Assembly: GCA_013399305.1 (NCBI GenBank)
Contig: VXAI01000035.1
Location: 4,906,646-4,970,645 of the forward strand
Direction of reading: 5' to 3'
DNA length: 64,000 bases
Origin: Rostratula benghalensis
Lineage: Eukaryota > Chordata > Aves > Charadriiformes > Rostratulidae
Shown: piece after piece, positions 1 to 14,363 of the stretch
Layout: the number at the start of each line of letters is the position of its first letter
Numbering within the stretch: position 1 is the first letter of the stretch
The notes under the pieces: model-generated
Database searches by the model: none
Told to the model about the DNA's origin: nothing
What the model saw: only the letters and a program-made list of their open reading frames with translations
Position numbers and translations under genes: made by a program

Positions 1-782
1 CCAGACACAAATCAATAAAGAATAAAGATGATGGTTACAAATTACTTTTTTTCTTGAACAGTCAAAACTGACCAGATATTCCTACTGTGCTTTCAAACAA
101 TTAAAAAAAAAATAATCATTTTTTTAAAGACAATTTGCCATATAGCACCTGCCCTGATTTTTTTTTTTTTTTCCCTTAAGTAGCACATTTCTCTGCTGAC
201 GCTTGACTGCAGTGACTCATCATATGAGGTGAAATCAGCCATGTAACGTAATGCAGCGTGACTGATTTAGCCAGCTCTGATGCAGCACGATAAGAGTAGC
301 TTGGACCAGGAAATTTATGCTCCTTCCCTCTCCTCTCCCAGACTAAGAACAAAGGGAAAGTTAAATCTTTCCAGAAGTTAAGCGTTTTTGTTTGGTGAAA
401 AGGTTTTTGTTTGTTTTTCTGTCAGCTAAGGAGCTTGTGTTTAAGAAATAAGCATTAAGCTCTTGAATCAGAACTATTGAGGAATCTGTAGGCAGACCTT
501 GCTAACAGCATCTGAGTATAACAGGTCTTTAGAGTCTTCATCACATCAGACATTTGTCCAAATGTCTGGTGAGGATTTTAAGAATAAGTCCTTAAAATAT
601 TGCCTTGTGCTGCATAATATATATCGCATATACACATGCTGTTTATGCTCACAACCCTGTAGCTGCTGAAAAATTATACACATTTAAGACACCTGCCTAA
701 ATTACATGTGCTTATACAGTTACCCTGCCTCAACTGAGCTATGCCAGCTGCCTTTGGGGCAGTTCTTGTGTCACTGTGGTGA

Positions 783-797
783 GCAGCAGCAGCAGCA
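783..797 (+). repeat. short CAG trinucleotide run
   Basis: GAGCAGCAGCAGCAGCATT contains four to five CAG units. It is intronic and too short to be notable. Confidence 0.7.
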
Positions 798-1245
798 TTC
801 TGTCCAAACAGCGTTTGCTGAGACTTAAGCAAGGATAACTTATTTCAGAAGCTTAGCATGTGGAACCACAGGATTAGCCTCAGCTCTGATGGGTGGTATC
901 TTCTCAGGCCTCAGCAATATGATCGTGTGTCTGAGTGTTTAATCTTGGATGCTCTGTGTATTTCTGCTGACACTAGTGAAGCTGGATTTGCACACCTGCA
1001 CCTGGAAGTCAGACAATGATCATTTGGCTGAACCATGTCTAAGTGTCTTTTACTGTTCTTTTCAAATTTAGGTATTAGGGTGTTGATAGGGAACTCTGCT
1101 GACAAAGTCCTTTCTCCCTTGAATGTGGACTCTCACATCTTTTCTCACTGACTACCATTGATTTAGGAGTCTTGCAACACAGATTTTCTTTTTCTTTTTT
1201 TTTTTTTGTGTGCACGTACTCTTTCACTCAGTTGGAAGTGTTGGT

Positions 1246-1284
1246 CTGTGTGTGTACATATATTATATATATATGTATATATTC
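1246..1284 (+). repeat. TG/TA dinucleotide microsatellite
   Basis: A short stretch of GTGTGTGTGTACATATATTA and then TATATATATGTATATATTC. It is an impure TG/TA repeat, too short to suggest anything but a microsatellite. Confidence 0.8.
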
Positions 1285-3214
1285 TTTTCCTTGTAAGACA
1301 AGAAGTTCCCTGAAGAAAATGGGTTTCATCTGACAATTGCCTTAAATCCTACCTGGGATTAGTTTCTGAGGCCAGAAAAAATCAATCGTCAACCCTTAGT
1401 CCAATGAAACATCCTGAGAGACTACATCTGATTTTAAGTTTTCTAATATTTCCCATAGTTTTGATTTGAAACAAGATATTTCAGCCTCAGCATTCAGCAA
1501 ATAAGCTCCTCCACCTTCAAGTAAAAAGGAAAATTTCATTATGTATAGAAGATTTTGTTATGTTTTGTTTTTCCCACCCTATTGCTGTGCTGTAAAGGGT
1601 AGATGAGTGTTGACACCTATTTCTGCACAACAAATGCTAGCTCAAATCCCTCTCTATGTTGGTTCCAGTGTATTGGTTTTGAAATACTTATTGATTTCAT
1701 CGTTTCTCAAGGTTTGTTTCACAATACCACCTAAAGATTTTCAGATATTAGGATAATAATGATTGTGATCTACGAGTGGCTGTGCAGCCTGAAGAATGTT
1801 AATGCAAAGCATAACCACAAACCATTCAGCTAAACTGGATCTTGTTAGATATGATGGTTATCCAACATAGCTGGGTTAAGTCTTGTGTGTGGGCCAAAAC
1901 TTAGTTGTTATCTTCCTGACAATTTTGTATAAGACTCATGATGATGTTTTCTTAAAGAACCTAGAAGAAAAACCTGTCAGTAAAGACAGTAAGAGTAAGT
2001 GGAAACCAGAGTTACACGGTGAACAATGAAAAACATGGGTATAATATCCATCTACTTGGAGTCAGTATTTCTGTTGTGCTTACTGGCTGCACACCACAGA
2101 AATCTATATTGAATCTGAAAGAAATGTCTGGAACTGGTTCTTTGTACTTGAAGGGTAGAGCCCAATAGCTATGTTTAATAGTAAGTGTATGAACTTAAGG
2201 CAAAACAATGTAGGATGGCATAGCCAGTGTGTTTACAAAGAAGGCAGAAAGGGTGAGGAATTGGTGTGTGGGTTGGGTTCCTGGTCACAGGAGGTTGTTT
2301 ATTTTTTTTGTGGATATATGATGAGAAAAATGTTAAATATAGCAGGGCGGGTGCTCAGGAACTGCATAAGTGGAAATTAAAGACTTGAGTAATTTGCTTA
2401 TTAAACAAAGAAATAATCAAATGAGCTTCACTGATTTTTGTCAATCATCTAATATTTTGTGTACTTTCTTGAACTTGAATTTCTGTGCATATATAAAATG
2501 TTACTTTCCTGTATAACTTCTTTAAAAACCGGGTTTATCTCGGATTTTAGTGTGTTATACTCCTGTTCAGTTTTGAAGTTAAGCAGCACTTTATTCAGCA
2601 ATTCAATTGTCTTCACTGACTTCTATAAAAATATTTAGTATTTTTATGTAATTTTGTAGGGTTTCTGCCATTACCTGACAGGTAATTTCCAAACATACTT
2701 AGTTCATGAGAAGTAACTTTAATATTAAGCACAGATTTAATAAATGGTTACTGTGTACAAGTCAAATTATGTTTCTGCTCTTTTTTACTAGTACGAAGCT
2801 TAATTATTTCACATTGTTGATGGATAATTTCATAGACCACAGTACACAAACACTGAGCTCATGTTCGTACTGCAAGCCTTTCACTAGCTAGAAGTTAATA
2901 GTGAGTGGTTTTCTTCAGTGGAAATTCTGTTATTTATGCTTGTTCCCAAGGGCCTGGGGTTTAACTCTATTGGGAAGTGATAGATGATATGTTGTCTTCA
3001 GCAGGAACCAATTTAAGCCTAAATTCTTGTTAGACCCACTCTATCCACCCTCCTTCAGCATAATGTCTTTCCAGCCTGAGGCCATCTTCCTACCCACTGC
3101 CACTCCTGTAGGATGTATGAATTTTATTTTGAAACCCATGATGTTTTTCTTTAATAATTGTGTGAAGGTGCTTATAAACTATTTTAAGTGAGGGGTGACA
3201 TGCGCTTGCACAGC

Positions 3215-3310
3215 ATTGCATAGAATAGTGTAAGTTCAAAGGGTCCTCTGGAGATCACCTACCCTGCTCCCAGCCCGGGCTGGATTCAGTTACCAGCTCT
3301 ACGGCTCATG
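3215..3310 (-). mobile_element. possible diverged CR1 3' relic
   Basis: The + strand reads CATAGAATAGTG, then AAAGGGTCCTCTGGAGATCA CCTACC, followed by a Gly/Cys-type CCCGGGCTGGATTCAG. This resembles antisense CR1 tail wording (CATAGAATGG...GGGACCTCTGGAGATCATCTAG). The match is short and imperfect. Confidence 0.4.
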
Positions 3311-5634
3311 AACTCTGTGTCCTTGGATGAGCTGTTGAACACTTTGTGTCCTCCTGTGTGTATGAGAATGCTTATCTCACAGGTAGGGATTAATCAGTGT
3401 TCGAAAAGTAATTTGAGATCCTTGATGAAAGCCACTGTGTAAGAACAAAATACGTGACTGCACAGTACCATCTCAGAGATTATGATCACCACCATTTCCT
3501 TTTCTGAGCTTAAGGGAAAGTGGTGAGAGAGTTTAGAAAAGGGTGGGGGGGGAAACACACTTCTCTGTATGGTATTTATTTATAATACAAATCACCAGCT
3601 ACCCATAAACATGTGTGTGTTTATCTGGCATATGTGGTTATGTGGTTTCAGCTACCTTAGTCAAGAAAATGACTATTCTTGCTCCTGAGACCTATTTAAG
3701 TGATTATGACCTAAGTTAGTTCACAACAGCCATCCTTTACAGTGCTTAATCAATAAACCCTGAAAGCAAACTAATCTTCATTTACTTTAGAGGCAACTGC
3801 AGGAAAACAAGAATTGTCAGATAAAGCTGGGGATCAGCGTTCCTACCTCAAGGCCAAGGGTCAGATATTAGTACACAGATTGTAAATATAGTTTGGTCTA
3901 ACAGATGCTAAAATAAGGACAGGATAGTGGAAAACTATACCTCCAGGGGACAATACTTTAATGCATGCAATAACTGATAAGATAAGCTTCTTTATTACCA
4001 AAAGAAAGACTTTAAAAACCATATATAATTTGTCTTCATGCTTAGGGGACTGAGGGAAGAGAGGGTGCGATTAGTTGGAGATAAGTGGATCACTGGAATA
4101 TTGTATTAATATTGTGCTGTTTCCTGAGGATATTAGGTACATTAAGAGAGGGATGGGAGGCAGAATACCCCAGGTAAAACACAAATCAGATGGATGTTTA
4201 TCGTGGTTTGTTTCCTATTATGGGAAGTTTTCTTCTTACAAGCTCAATTCCCAGTATGGAGTTGGCAGCAATTAAATGTGGAAAGGAGAGAGGACACTAC
4301 AGAGGATACTACATCATGGATTCCTGCTCTGCATGATGGAAATGGGCAAAACTCTGTGGATGCTTTTCTAACATCACTGTAGAATCTGTCTCCTGGCTTT
4401 ATAAAAGCAATTTTTCAAAGGATACACGTCATCTCCGCGTGAACATCTCCGCATCTACCTTTGAAAAAAACACTTTGTGTGTGTTCACAATAAGAAAAGG
4501 GCTAATGATAGGGACAGTATTTTATGTGGTAAGCAGTCCTAACCTTGCTGTGTTTGACTCCTCTTGCACCTCATTTTTCCTTGATTTCATCATTCTTTTC
4601 ACTACTTTTAAATCGTAAAATGTTTGAATGAGGAAAAGATATTGTAACTCTATCTGTTCTCATGGGCTCCTGGCCTCTAGGATAATAAATACATATTTTC
4701 CTGTAGAATGCCAGTAAAACTCTGTTAGTAGTTTCATCCCTATTTTAATTAATTTTGTTTCTAAATGAATAGTAGTGGAGGTGCATTACCTTCTGTGGTA
4801 GTGGAGAGAGGATACTGGTCATTTGACCAGAAAGAAAGCAGGTAGTTCCTGGAATGAAGATTTTTCTATGTATGTGTCTAAAAGAAGCATCAGAATTTCC
4901 TTGCTGTACTCAGCATGTGTGTGCTGTGTACTTATGTTGAAGCAAATGCCAAAACTTCAAATTATCATACTTCAATGTTACAATTTCTTGGCAATCTAAG
5001 TGGGCAAAGCCTTCAGATTTTCTCTGAAACAGCTGTGTATGGTCTTGATTGTGCATATTACTTTTGAAACTTGAGACTATCCTCCTTATTAATTATGAGA
5101 AAACTTGACATAGTGAAATTGATGACTCCGTGGTAATTTAATACTGTCCATATATAATTTTGAATATGCTGCCTGCAAATATCCCATTTCTCCACCATGT
5201 TGTTTGACTGGGACATCACTTCATTATGATTCCCTGACAGAAAAAAAAAAATCATTAGATGGAGGGCTTTCACATACCTTTTCACTGGGTGAATAATCAA
5301 GTTCCTAGAGGACCTATCTAATTTGAAGGCCAAAACTTTCTTGTAGTACAGACTATATAAAAGTAGTATAAATCACAGTGGGAGATGAAACGATGCATTT
5401 AAATGCACTCTAAGGGAGAAAGAAACCACAATATAGTCAAGTCTTTTGATTGTTCACTAGCCAATTACCCTTGTTATTTAGGAATCTTCTGATCTTAATC
5501 TTTTTGAAAGCTTTTTTTGTATTGATGATCTCGTTATGCCACTTAACTTCACCTTTCAACCTTTCAAAAATATCTCTCCTAAATGCAGTGACTGCTTTGT
5601 CCAATTTAAAAATATTTCACCATTTCACCTTATC

Positions 5635-5653
5635 TTTTTTTTTTTTTTTTTTT
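5635..5653 (+). repeat. 19-base poly-T tract
   Basis: A pure T run between CTTATC and GCTGGGCC. The phenylalanine run of the overlapping frame at 5450-5698 comes from it. Confidence 0.93.
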
Positions 5654-8600
5654 GCTGGGCCAACTTTGTTATTTCTTCTTCTCATCCGAAAATGGTAGAT
5701 AACTGACAATTGATGATAAGCCTTACTGAGGAGGTTATGATAACATTGTGTTTCATTAGGAGTAATACAGAAATGCTAGCCATGGGTAAAAGACAATACT
5801 ACAATTCTTGACCCATAGAATGTGTAGTGTTGATGGGTTACCAAATGGAAAAGCAGAATTACAAATGTATTTATATAAGTAAATTGCATACAACTGCTCC
5901 TCTGTCACTTTTCCCAACCTGACAAAGCTTTTCTTTTGCTGGTGTACAGCACCTTATTGCAAAAGTCTTTGCAAGAAGTAGCAGTGAGCCAGATGTGAAG
6001 GTTTTGAGCAGTAATATACTGAGATACCTCCAAGGAAGTTATTCCTTGAAAGTCTTTGATTCTGAAAGCTGTCTCCGTCTTTCATCTACCTGGAGGGTTA
6101 AAATGGATCAGATTTTAGTTTTAGATGATTATGTTAGTCTTTGCATCCTGTGCTCTATTAAAAGCCATTAATAGGGATCATTTTGACTATTTATGCTGTA
6201 CTATTTCTTAAAAATGGTTCAAAGGATAAAATGGTTAAAGATGTTCAGTTTTAGCTCTTGCTATTCTGGAGAGTGAATGTCGGTACACAGAGAATTGGAC
6301 TTCTGCTGTGCAAGTCCTCTAAATACTCGTTGAGACATTCGAGTTTTTTTTTACACTAAATTAACAATCTACACTGGATAGCTGTATAAACTGTAGTTCC
6401 AAAGCTGACCTCAAAAACCCAACCCTAAAAACCTGAAGATAAATATGAAATAAGAGATAAAAAAACCAGCAATGGCTTTTTGAAGATGTGCCTATGGGAG
6501 TTGTGCCAGTGTGAGAATGAAAATACACAATGAGCTGGCAGTTATATCTAGAGTCTTTCTAGCCAAGCCATTGTAATGGGAAATTCAACTGGTTTAGGCC
6601 TTAAAAGCTAAAGATGTTTTTCTTTTACTTCAATTATCTAAATGAAAATTTAGTATCTGTCAGTTTTAAATCTCTGCAAACTGCCTTGGACAACAAAACT
6701 ATTTTTACTACAGTAAATCTTGATGTGAGAAACCTTTGGGTACTGGTGCAAATTGTGACATGGTGTGAGTACTTGAGTCAGCTTCTTTCATATAGGTTTT
6801 GCATTGGGGTGCTTTGTTTGGAGTTTTGGGGTACTGTGGGTGGTTGATATCTTGGAGCCAGTTGTCTTTTCTTGTAACTCCTATGAGCCTACAAGAATCC
6901 TTCCTTCCTCAATCTCCTTCAAAACAATGATTATTTTTTTTTTACCAGCTTTAGGAAGTTGATTATCTTGGTTCTTCTGCTGGAGAATCAACCTTGGGAA
7001 GAGTTTATAAAGTTATAATTAGGTTTCTGTCTGTTGAGCTTCAAACTGTACAACTTCCATGGATATATATCCAGTGCACTTTGTGTCTAGTTTCAAACTC
7101 CTGCCAAGCTCTTGCTTTGAATTTAAGACATCTGTTGGTAGCAAGAGACAGCAGAGCATTTTAACCTAGATAGGGGAAAACTTATTATAGGAGACACATT
7201 TCTACTCTCAAAAGCTCAGCCACCAGATATCTGTAAGAAGATCCCCCTTGGTCCTCACTAAACAAAGTCATCGCACCTTAGTAATGGGGATAGAGATACT
7301 TTTATTTTTAGTTAACTTGTGTTATTCTTAGTGGTGTTTTCCTCTTAATTTTGGTCTCAGAGTAAGACAAAATGACCTAAGGAAGCTTTTGTGGGGGTTC
7401 AGTGGTTTGATACACTGGATTTTCACCAGTTGAAACCTATCTTCAAATACTAATCTTTCAGATGAAAATGAGCTTGTTAGCCATCTGCTCTGATACTGGA
7501 ATGCTGCAAGTTTCGCCTTGACTGACTGCTGGCAGATTTACAAAGGGAGACATACTGCTACAGAGGTGTTTGTGAGGATGCTGTAGCAGTCCCGTTAAAG
7601 CCATTGGTCAGAATAAAGGTAAAATGTCAGAGTCAATCTGTTCTAGAAAAAGTCACTTTCTGAGGAGGGCTGGCTACACTGAGTTTCTAACACCACATTC
7701 TCCTTCCTTCCCTTTCCCCAAATGTATCCCAACATGGCTTTATTTTTAGCCAACTAGGAGAGATCCTTTTGTCCTCCATTTCACCTAACTTTCTCCTCTT
7801 AGGCTCCTGTTAGTCATTGACTGATGTAATCCTGTGAAGAATAGCACAACAAGGATATCTTAGCAAACTGCATTTTCATTAGTATAACATGTTGCACATT
7901 TTTTGTACCAGCAAGGTTCATACCATATTTATAACTGTGCTTCAGTGCTTATAACTGTGGAAACTTCCTCTCTGTTCTTATTTCAAGTTAGTGACCAATA
8001 TCCAAATTGGACTGAAAATACACTCCAGGTGCATGTTAAGAGACCTAGATGATGTATTCCTTTTCTTTCCACCTTTTTATGGCAGTGCAGATTTACGTCT
8101 GTTGTTGGACAGTAACCTCACTGTTCAGGAACTTATCTCATTTGCAAGTGTCAGGTCCAGTTTGAGTTCAATGTTTTTGTTTTGTTTAGCAGCCCCAAGA
8201 GATCTCCTTGAGCTCCGATAGTGTGAGCCAGTTCTTTTAGGTCTGGGGACTGAGAATGCTTTTATCTGACAGAGGGTCTTTCAATAAATGGCACCTAGTG
8301 GGTCCTGCAGACTGTATTTCAGAAAGGAAGGAAAGGGTTTCCTTACTGGAGTTTCAGAAAGGAATCATCCAGCTTTATCTACAGAAAATGTTAAAGGCAC
8401 CTGTACTGTGCCTGAAAATTCACCACCAAATGTAGACCTGAAGTCTTGAAATGACTTTCTTTTCTTTTGGCCTGACTTTCCTTGCCAAATCCTTGAGGCA
8501 ACATCAGAAGATGTATAAGCCTAACACAGAGCTTAGCGTGTTCATATATAGGTGATTCCTTAACTGACAAATTTGCATAGTGCTTTATTGTCCTTCCTTC

Positions 8601-11600
8601 TGCTAACTGGAATAATCCATCTGGGATTATGGGGGTCACATCTTTTAGGATATCAGTGCATGTGAATCCTGCATTTGCCAGGATCTGTCACCTCATTTCC
8701 ATTAATGGAGAGTTAGATTTCAACAGCAGGCAAACTTTTGCTTACCTTGGTGGTGCTTGCCCTGTTGACAGTGCTGAGTGATTCTTAAGTGTTCAGTAAA
8801 TCAGTGAAATTTTCAGAACAGTGGGAAGCTTTGATGTCATTAACAAAACATGCATGTTACTTAGCTGCAAATTAATTAGAAAAATATAGTAGAAACTGCT
8901 TCTATTTCTTGTCCTTTGTGTTGTCTTCTGCATCTTGTGTGAACCAGTCTACAGCAGGAATGGCCAGTGCACCAAAAATGTCCATAGCATTCAGGATTTG
9001 AATACTCCAGTTTTCCAAACATTGACTTAGCTTTTATGTCCTGCACTGATTGCTCCCACAATATTATAGTTCAGAGCATTTCCTGCTTTATAGTTCTTTT
9101 CCCTGTCAGTTGTCATATTACACCTACCTGGGGAGTGTGTGAACACCTTCCAGTTCTGCATTAGCCAGGATGACCACATGTCTGTCTCTGATCAAGGTGC
9201 AGCCTTGCCAAATGGGCTTCATTTGTGCTGAGGCTACCATCCAAAAATAGGCAAATGGGATTGGGAAAGGCAAGGCAAACAGCATTAAACGTGTAATGAT
9301 ACCAATTAATGAGTGCTTGCCTCATGCTTTGGAATGTGGGCAACCATTTCACAAACCTGCTAGGGTTGTGTTTAAACAATAACTGCCTAATTTCTTTTAA
9401 AGAGAAACAATCTTATTTTATTTCAGTTTGCTACTTCTACCAGTGTCAGCTTCTTTAATTATTGCTATTTAATTATGTCTTAGCATTTGAACTCTCCTCA
9501 TTAACCTTCATCAGTGAGACACCTGAGATAATGCAATGGCAAAGCCAACATCTTGTGTAACTTTTTTTTTTCCTCCCCTTTCCCCCCCCGCCTTCCCAAA
9601 TCTCCGGAATTCATTAATTGAATGTTAGAGCATCTGGGCCACTTAAGTATTCGAATCATGCAGCAACATGGGTAGTGTTAGCCTGCTATGGCTCAATAAA
9701 CCTCTCATTCTCTTGTTCACGGTTCATTTGAATTTTGCAGAAAACTCTGGGAAAAAAAATGAGGCATTCAAATAAAAATGGTGCAGATAATGGTAGGAGG
9801 AGATGAAGAACTCAGACAAATGTTTACCCTAAGTACCGTGTGTATGTGGCACTGTCATCCCTCTAATTGAAAAAGGGAATGGGCTTTAGAGCAGAAACCC
9901 ACAAGCCAGAAAACCCAGGCTCTATTCCTGTGTGACCTTCAGCTGTCACTGTAGCTGTCTTCTCTGTCTGAAAGCAGAGTTTTTATTTTATGCTGCTAAA
10001 GTAGCGGAGCCTAATTTCTTATTTGACAAGTGCTGTAAGATTCTGGGAGGAAAGGTATAATAAAAGTGCAAAATAAAACTATATGTGGCAGTATTACTCC
10101 TGATTCTAATGGATTTTAGTAGGATCTTTAATCCCTTTATCTACCATGAATAGATGTATTGTCTATAAAAAAACTTTAAGCTGTTTCACTTCACTTTGGT
10201 AACACCTTGGTAATGCAAATACGTCTTTAGAGTGTGTCTCGTGACAGTGGAAGATGAAAGTGTAGGAATAAAGTGTAATAATGGGGATTCTTTAATGTGG
10301 TTACTAGACCTAGACAGGACTTGTGTAGTTTTTCTCCAGTTCTTTGCCTTTCAAACCACGCAAACCTGGTTTATGCTGCATTTTGTCCTACCATAGTGTA
10401 TTCCCAAAGCCTGGCTTGGAATGGAATAAGCCTGGCCATGATGGAATAAAAGCTATGTTTTGTTAAACCTAAATGTATCATACCTGTGAACTGATCTGAG
10501 GTTTTACTTGGATCCCTCAGCTGTAAAACTCCTATGTAAAGCAGAAGCAGGATGATGCTTTCACACTGAGAGTTGGTTGGGGTAAGTATGGATATGCCAG
10601 CATAGGAAAGAGCTGATCTTTATTTCACAGAGGGATAAAGGAGGAGGTACTATAAGTAAAGGTTCATTTTAGCTGAATATGAGCGTTTACCTGAGCTGCC
10701 TAGGCAGGAGACTCCAGGCTCACTTTGCAATCAGTGCAGGAGTCTGGAAGCTGCAGAAGGTGCCTGATCCCACTAAGGCCTGCTTTGTCCTGTGGAGGTA
10801 GTTGGCTCATTACTTAAATGCTTACAGCCAGGTAGAATGAATCCTGGTTGAAAGCCAGGGTACAAGAAGGCAGTTAGGTGCCCGACTCCTCCTTTATCTA
10901 TTAAATCCCATGGATTCAAAAAGGACAGAGGTTTTTTTGAGTTATCTTTTTGGATCTCTTCCTGCCTAATCTCCTTCCTGCAGTCTCAGGACTTTGTCGG
11001 ATTTGGCTCTCCTGTATTTTTCCATGGAGCCAGAGGAATTCTTCATACCTCTGCCTGAGGCTGCAATTGACCTTTTTCTCCATGTAACATTTGTTGCTAG
11101 TGCTGGCAAAGGGGCTCTCACATCAGCTGGGCTCTGTGCTGTTTGACTGCTGGGACTGATGTACAAACCTCGACACTGTCAGCACACTAAAGAGACCCAA
11201 GGTTTCTACCTGTATAATTCTAGCTGAATGGGAAAGGATAGTTCTTTGGGTTTAGGATCCGATGCACTGAAATATGGTTCTGGGTTGCTTATTCACGCAG
11301 TGAAGCTTCTTTGCTTTCCTTCAGGGAAAAGATTTGTGTTGTGCTTTTCAGTGGTCACATCAGGTTGGTCAATGGTGTGCTGGGACTCCTGCAGCTTGTA
11401 CCTGCTGCAGGAGCAGCATCCCTGCTGAAACTGTCACTGTTTTGTTTAGACTGCTTGTCATTTCTCACTGGACTTGGTGGTGCTTTGGGTTTTCCAAGGA
11501 CAGGTTCTTCTCCCAGTCCTTAACAATTAGCAGTCTGGAATAGATGGTTATTTTATCTCTCCTCTTTACTTTTTGCACCCTGCATTTGTTCAACTTCAGT

Positions 11601-12390
11601 TGGACTCTCTCCATCCACAGTTAACTGAATAAAACCTTCCCTCTAGAAACTTGTGACTTTTCTCTATAAAGAGATTTTGCATTACCCTGAGCAAAGCTGT
11701 CCATACCTAGGCTATTTCATGCTTTCCCTTTGTTAAGAACTTGATTTTTTTTCCTTTTCTAAGAAGCAGCAAATAGTTTTGTTTTCTCATCTGGTCTCTT
11801 TTTTCTTCTTTCCTTGTCTGAAACTGAAGTGGAAGAGAGGAGTGGAAGAACAAAAAGCAGCGTAAAGAAAATGATGGACTGCTCTGTGTCACTAATTCTG
11901 CAAAACAGGTCACCGGTCAGAGACATCAGACTCTTACTGCCTGTGCTCAATGTTCCATATTTTTTATTTGCCTTTACTGTTATTTATCTGATGTAAAGAC
12001 ATCTTTTTGACAATCACCAGCCAATAATTCCACATTTGTCAAAGAGAAAATGAGATAATCATCGTGTGGTTTGGTATTACTGGAAGGGCAGATTAGATTT
12101 GCTCAAAAATGGTGGCATTTTGTGGTTACTTTTTATGCTCTGTAAATAGAGGAAGAGACAGATTGAAGAGATTACAAAAAATTCCATTTCAAGTCACTGG
12201 GGAAGCAGGTAACCTTCAAATCTGAGCTTTGCATAAGAATGCAGTGGAAGAGAGAGAATTTCTATTAACACTGCCATTTCCTTTAAAAAAAAAAAAAATA
12301 CTTTCTATTGCTTTCCACCTTGTCCCCTGGCAGGGCCATTAGAGATGAGCCAGTGACTCAGGGCCATTCCTTAGCTGAGGCGAATGGTCA

Positions 12391-12450
12391 TAGTTCCATT
12401 GGCTTCAACGGAGCGGTAACAATTTATGCTGGCTGAAGGATGGTCCCTTG
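12391..12450. repeat. possible relic of an ancient sauropsid interspersed repeat
   Basis: Reads GTTCCATTGGCTTCAACGG, then AATTTATGCTGGCTGAAGGA. This resembles a motif I recall as common in reptile and bird introns (CATTGACTTCAATGG, followed by TTTACACCAGCTGAGGATCTGG). I cannot name the family. A second, shorter piece in reverse orientation may lie at 13024-13048 (TTGAAGTCAATGACAGAATT). Confidence 0.35.
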
Positions 12451-14337
12451 TGGTTTGAACCTGACCCAGTAGGTTTTATTTTTCTACAGTACTGGGATTT
12501 TTGTTTGTTCACTTTAGCGACAGAGATCGCTTGTAAAGTTTTTACCTCTACCTAAAGTTTGAGGCTGTTCATGACTGGAGTATTAATGTTTTTCAGAGTG
12601 GTTCTGAATCAAAAGTTGGGTAAACTGGTTTGGGCAGACAGGAAGTCTGGCTTCTGATAGAACAATCTACGGATATTTCAAAACAAATAATAATGAAAAA
12701 AAGGCCTTGTTGTCAGAATCTGGGAGAGTATGGCTGCGAAAGGGTCTTTGTGTGCCATGTGCTTTTCTTATTTCATGGGTGTTCAGTAGTGACTTTCACT
12801 GGAGACAAAGCAGGAGACTAGATGGATCTTTGTCTTATCCAGACCACGTGTCATCCATCCAGATTTTTGTTCTCCTGTTTATGCTTAAATTGTGGAAGAA
12901 TGGCATACATGTCAGTTCCCAACTGCAGTTTAGGCTTCTCTTATTGCTTGTCATGGCAACTTCAAGTAGTAAGATAATTTGCTGTACTGTCAAGTCTATA
13001 AAGCACATAGGAAAATCATTGATCTATTGAAGTCAATGACAGAATTCTCTTTTTGCCCACAATTTCATGCTTAGTGAGAAATACTGCTTACCTGAAAGGC
13101 CTGAGGATGTAAAAAGGCAAGATGGGCAGCTAAACATGGGAAGGGCAAGGCTGGCTATCATTTGGGCTGTGATGAAGCTCTGGGGCCAGAGGCTTATTGT
13201 AACCTATATCAGCTTTATCAGCCAGTTATTGAGGAACTAGTTTTTCATCACAGTCCTTTGGAGTCTACCCCTCTTTCTATTGAGGTTGGTTCACTTCAGA
13301 AATGGGAGATGAGATGGCATCTGTGTGTCCTGTTATCTACAACACCTTACATAACCCCTCTGTGGACTTAGTTGTCCCAATATGAGAGAATTAATGGAAT
13401 TAATGAAGTCTGGTGTTTATTTCTGGACTACCCTCTTCTGCTGTCACAGTCATTTTTCATATAATTCCTTGGTCCAGCTGTTGCTGTAGTAGGTAACTTA
13501 TTATAGGTTTTTCATTTGCTATATCTCAGTGATCTGTTTGGTTGCTAAGGAAAAAAACAACCTTTTTTCTTTTTTTTTCTTTTTTTAATTGAGGAGTTGT
13601 AACTTTGTGTAAGCTGTGCACACAAATAGAGGAACTGCTGTAACTTATGTCTACTGTTGAGCTTGTCAACCCTGGCAGTGTCCTGTTGAGAGACCTCCTG
13701 GTGTCAAGTGCACTCTCTTTCTCAATATGAAAAGGAATTTATATTCTTAATGAATATTCATACAATAAAGACATGGGTGATCTGCAGATAAAACAAAGGT
13801 TTTTATCCTCACAAAAGCAGTACTGTGAGAATTAATATGAAGGGAATCCTATATCACACAATTCAGAGTCTATCTCATCACAGGAGCCAACGGGTGCAAT
13901 TCTGCCCAAATTGATGGAGTGGCTTTCATTTACCCCAACAGTGAATTTGTTACCTACCCAGCCAGACCTAATACTTTTTGACATGAATAGATGAGAGGAT
14001 CAGTCCATTAATGCAGAAGATTTAGTAGCTATTTGGTGAGTTTTTGCCATCTTTGACATTTCAGAATGGAGCTTAATGATGCAGCAGTTTAGCGTAAACA
14101 ACTTGACTGCACGGGGACATTTCTTTTCCACTGTTTCTGCCACCTTCTCCAGGCTTGGTGTCCTCAGTGTGTATGTGACTTTGGACAGTAGGGTCCCTTT
14201 TCAAGTGCACCTACAGGCTCTGCCACAGCTGTTAAGCTTTCTTTGTGAAGCAGGAGTTCTGCAAGGGCACAGGTTAGTCAGTTTTTCGGAGCTTAAAATA
14301 ATCCCGTTTCCCTGCTTCCTCAGAAGATGTTGTGGTT

Positions 14338-14363
14338 AAAAAAAAATAAAATAAAATAAAAAT
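14338..14363 (+). repeat. A-rich (AAAAT)n simple repeat
   Basis: An A run followed by three to four TAAAA units. Simple sequence. Confidence 0.85.

Larger units (their letters stand above)
1..12390. other. upstream AGBL4 intron, no gene seen
   Basis: AT-leaning intronic DNA with short A/T tracts, the small microsatellite near 1.25 kb and the doubtful CR1 relic near 3.2 kb. A short hairpin (CTCCTGCAG/CTGCAGGAG arms) sits at 11386-11413. Short open frames (under 100 codons) show no family features. No exon, tRNA or well-preserved transposon was recognised. Confidence 0.7.

Noticed and set aside
10870..10915. AGTTAGGTGCCCGACTCCT, resembling another ancient reptile repeat motif
   Set aside because: Too short and diverged to support a repeat call.
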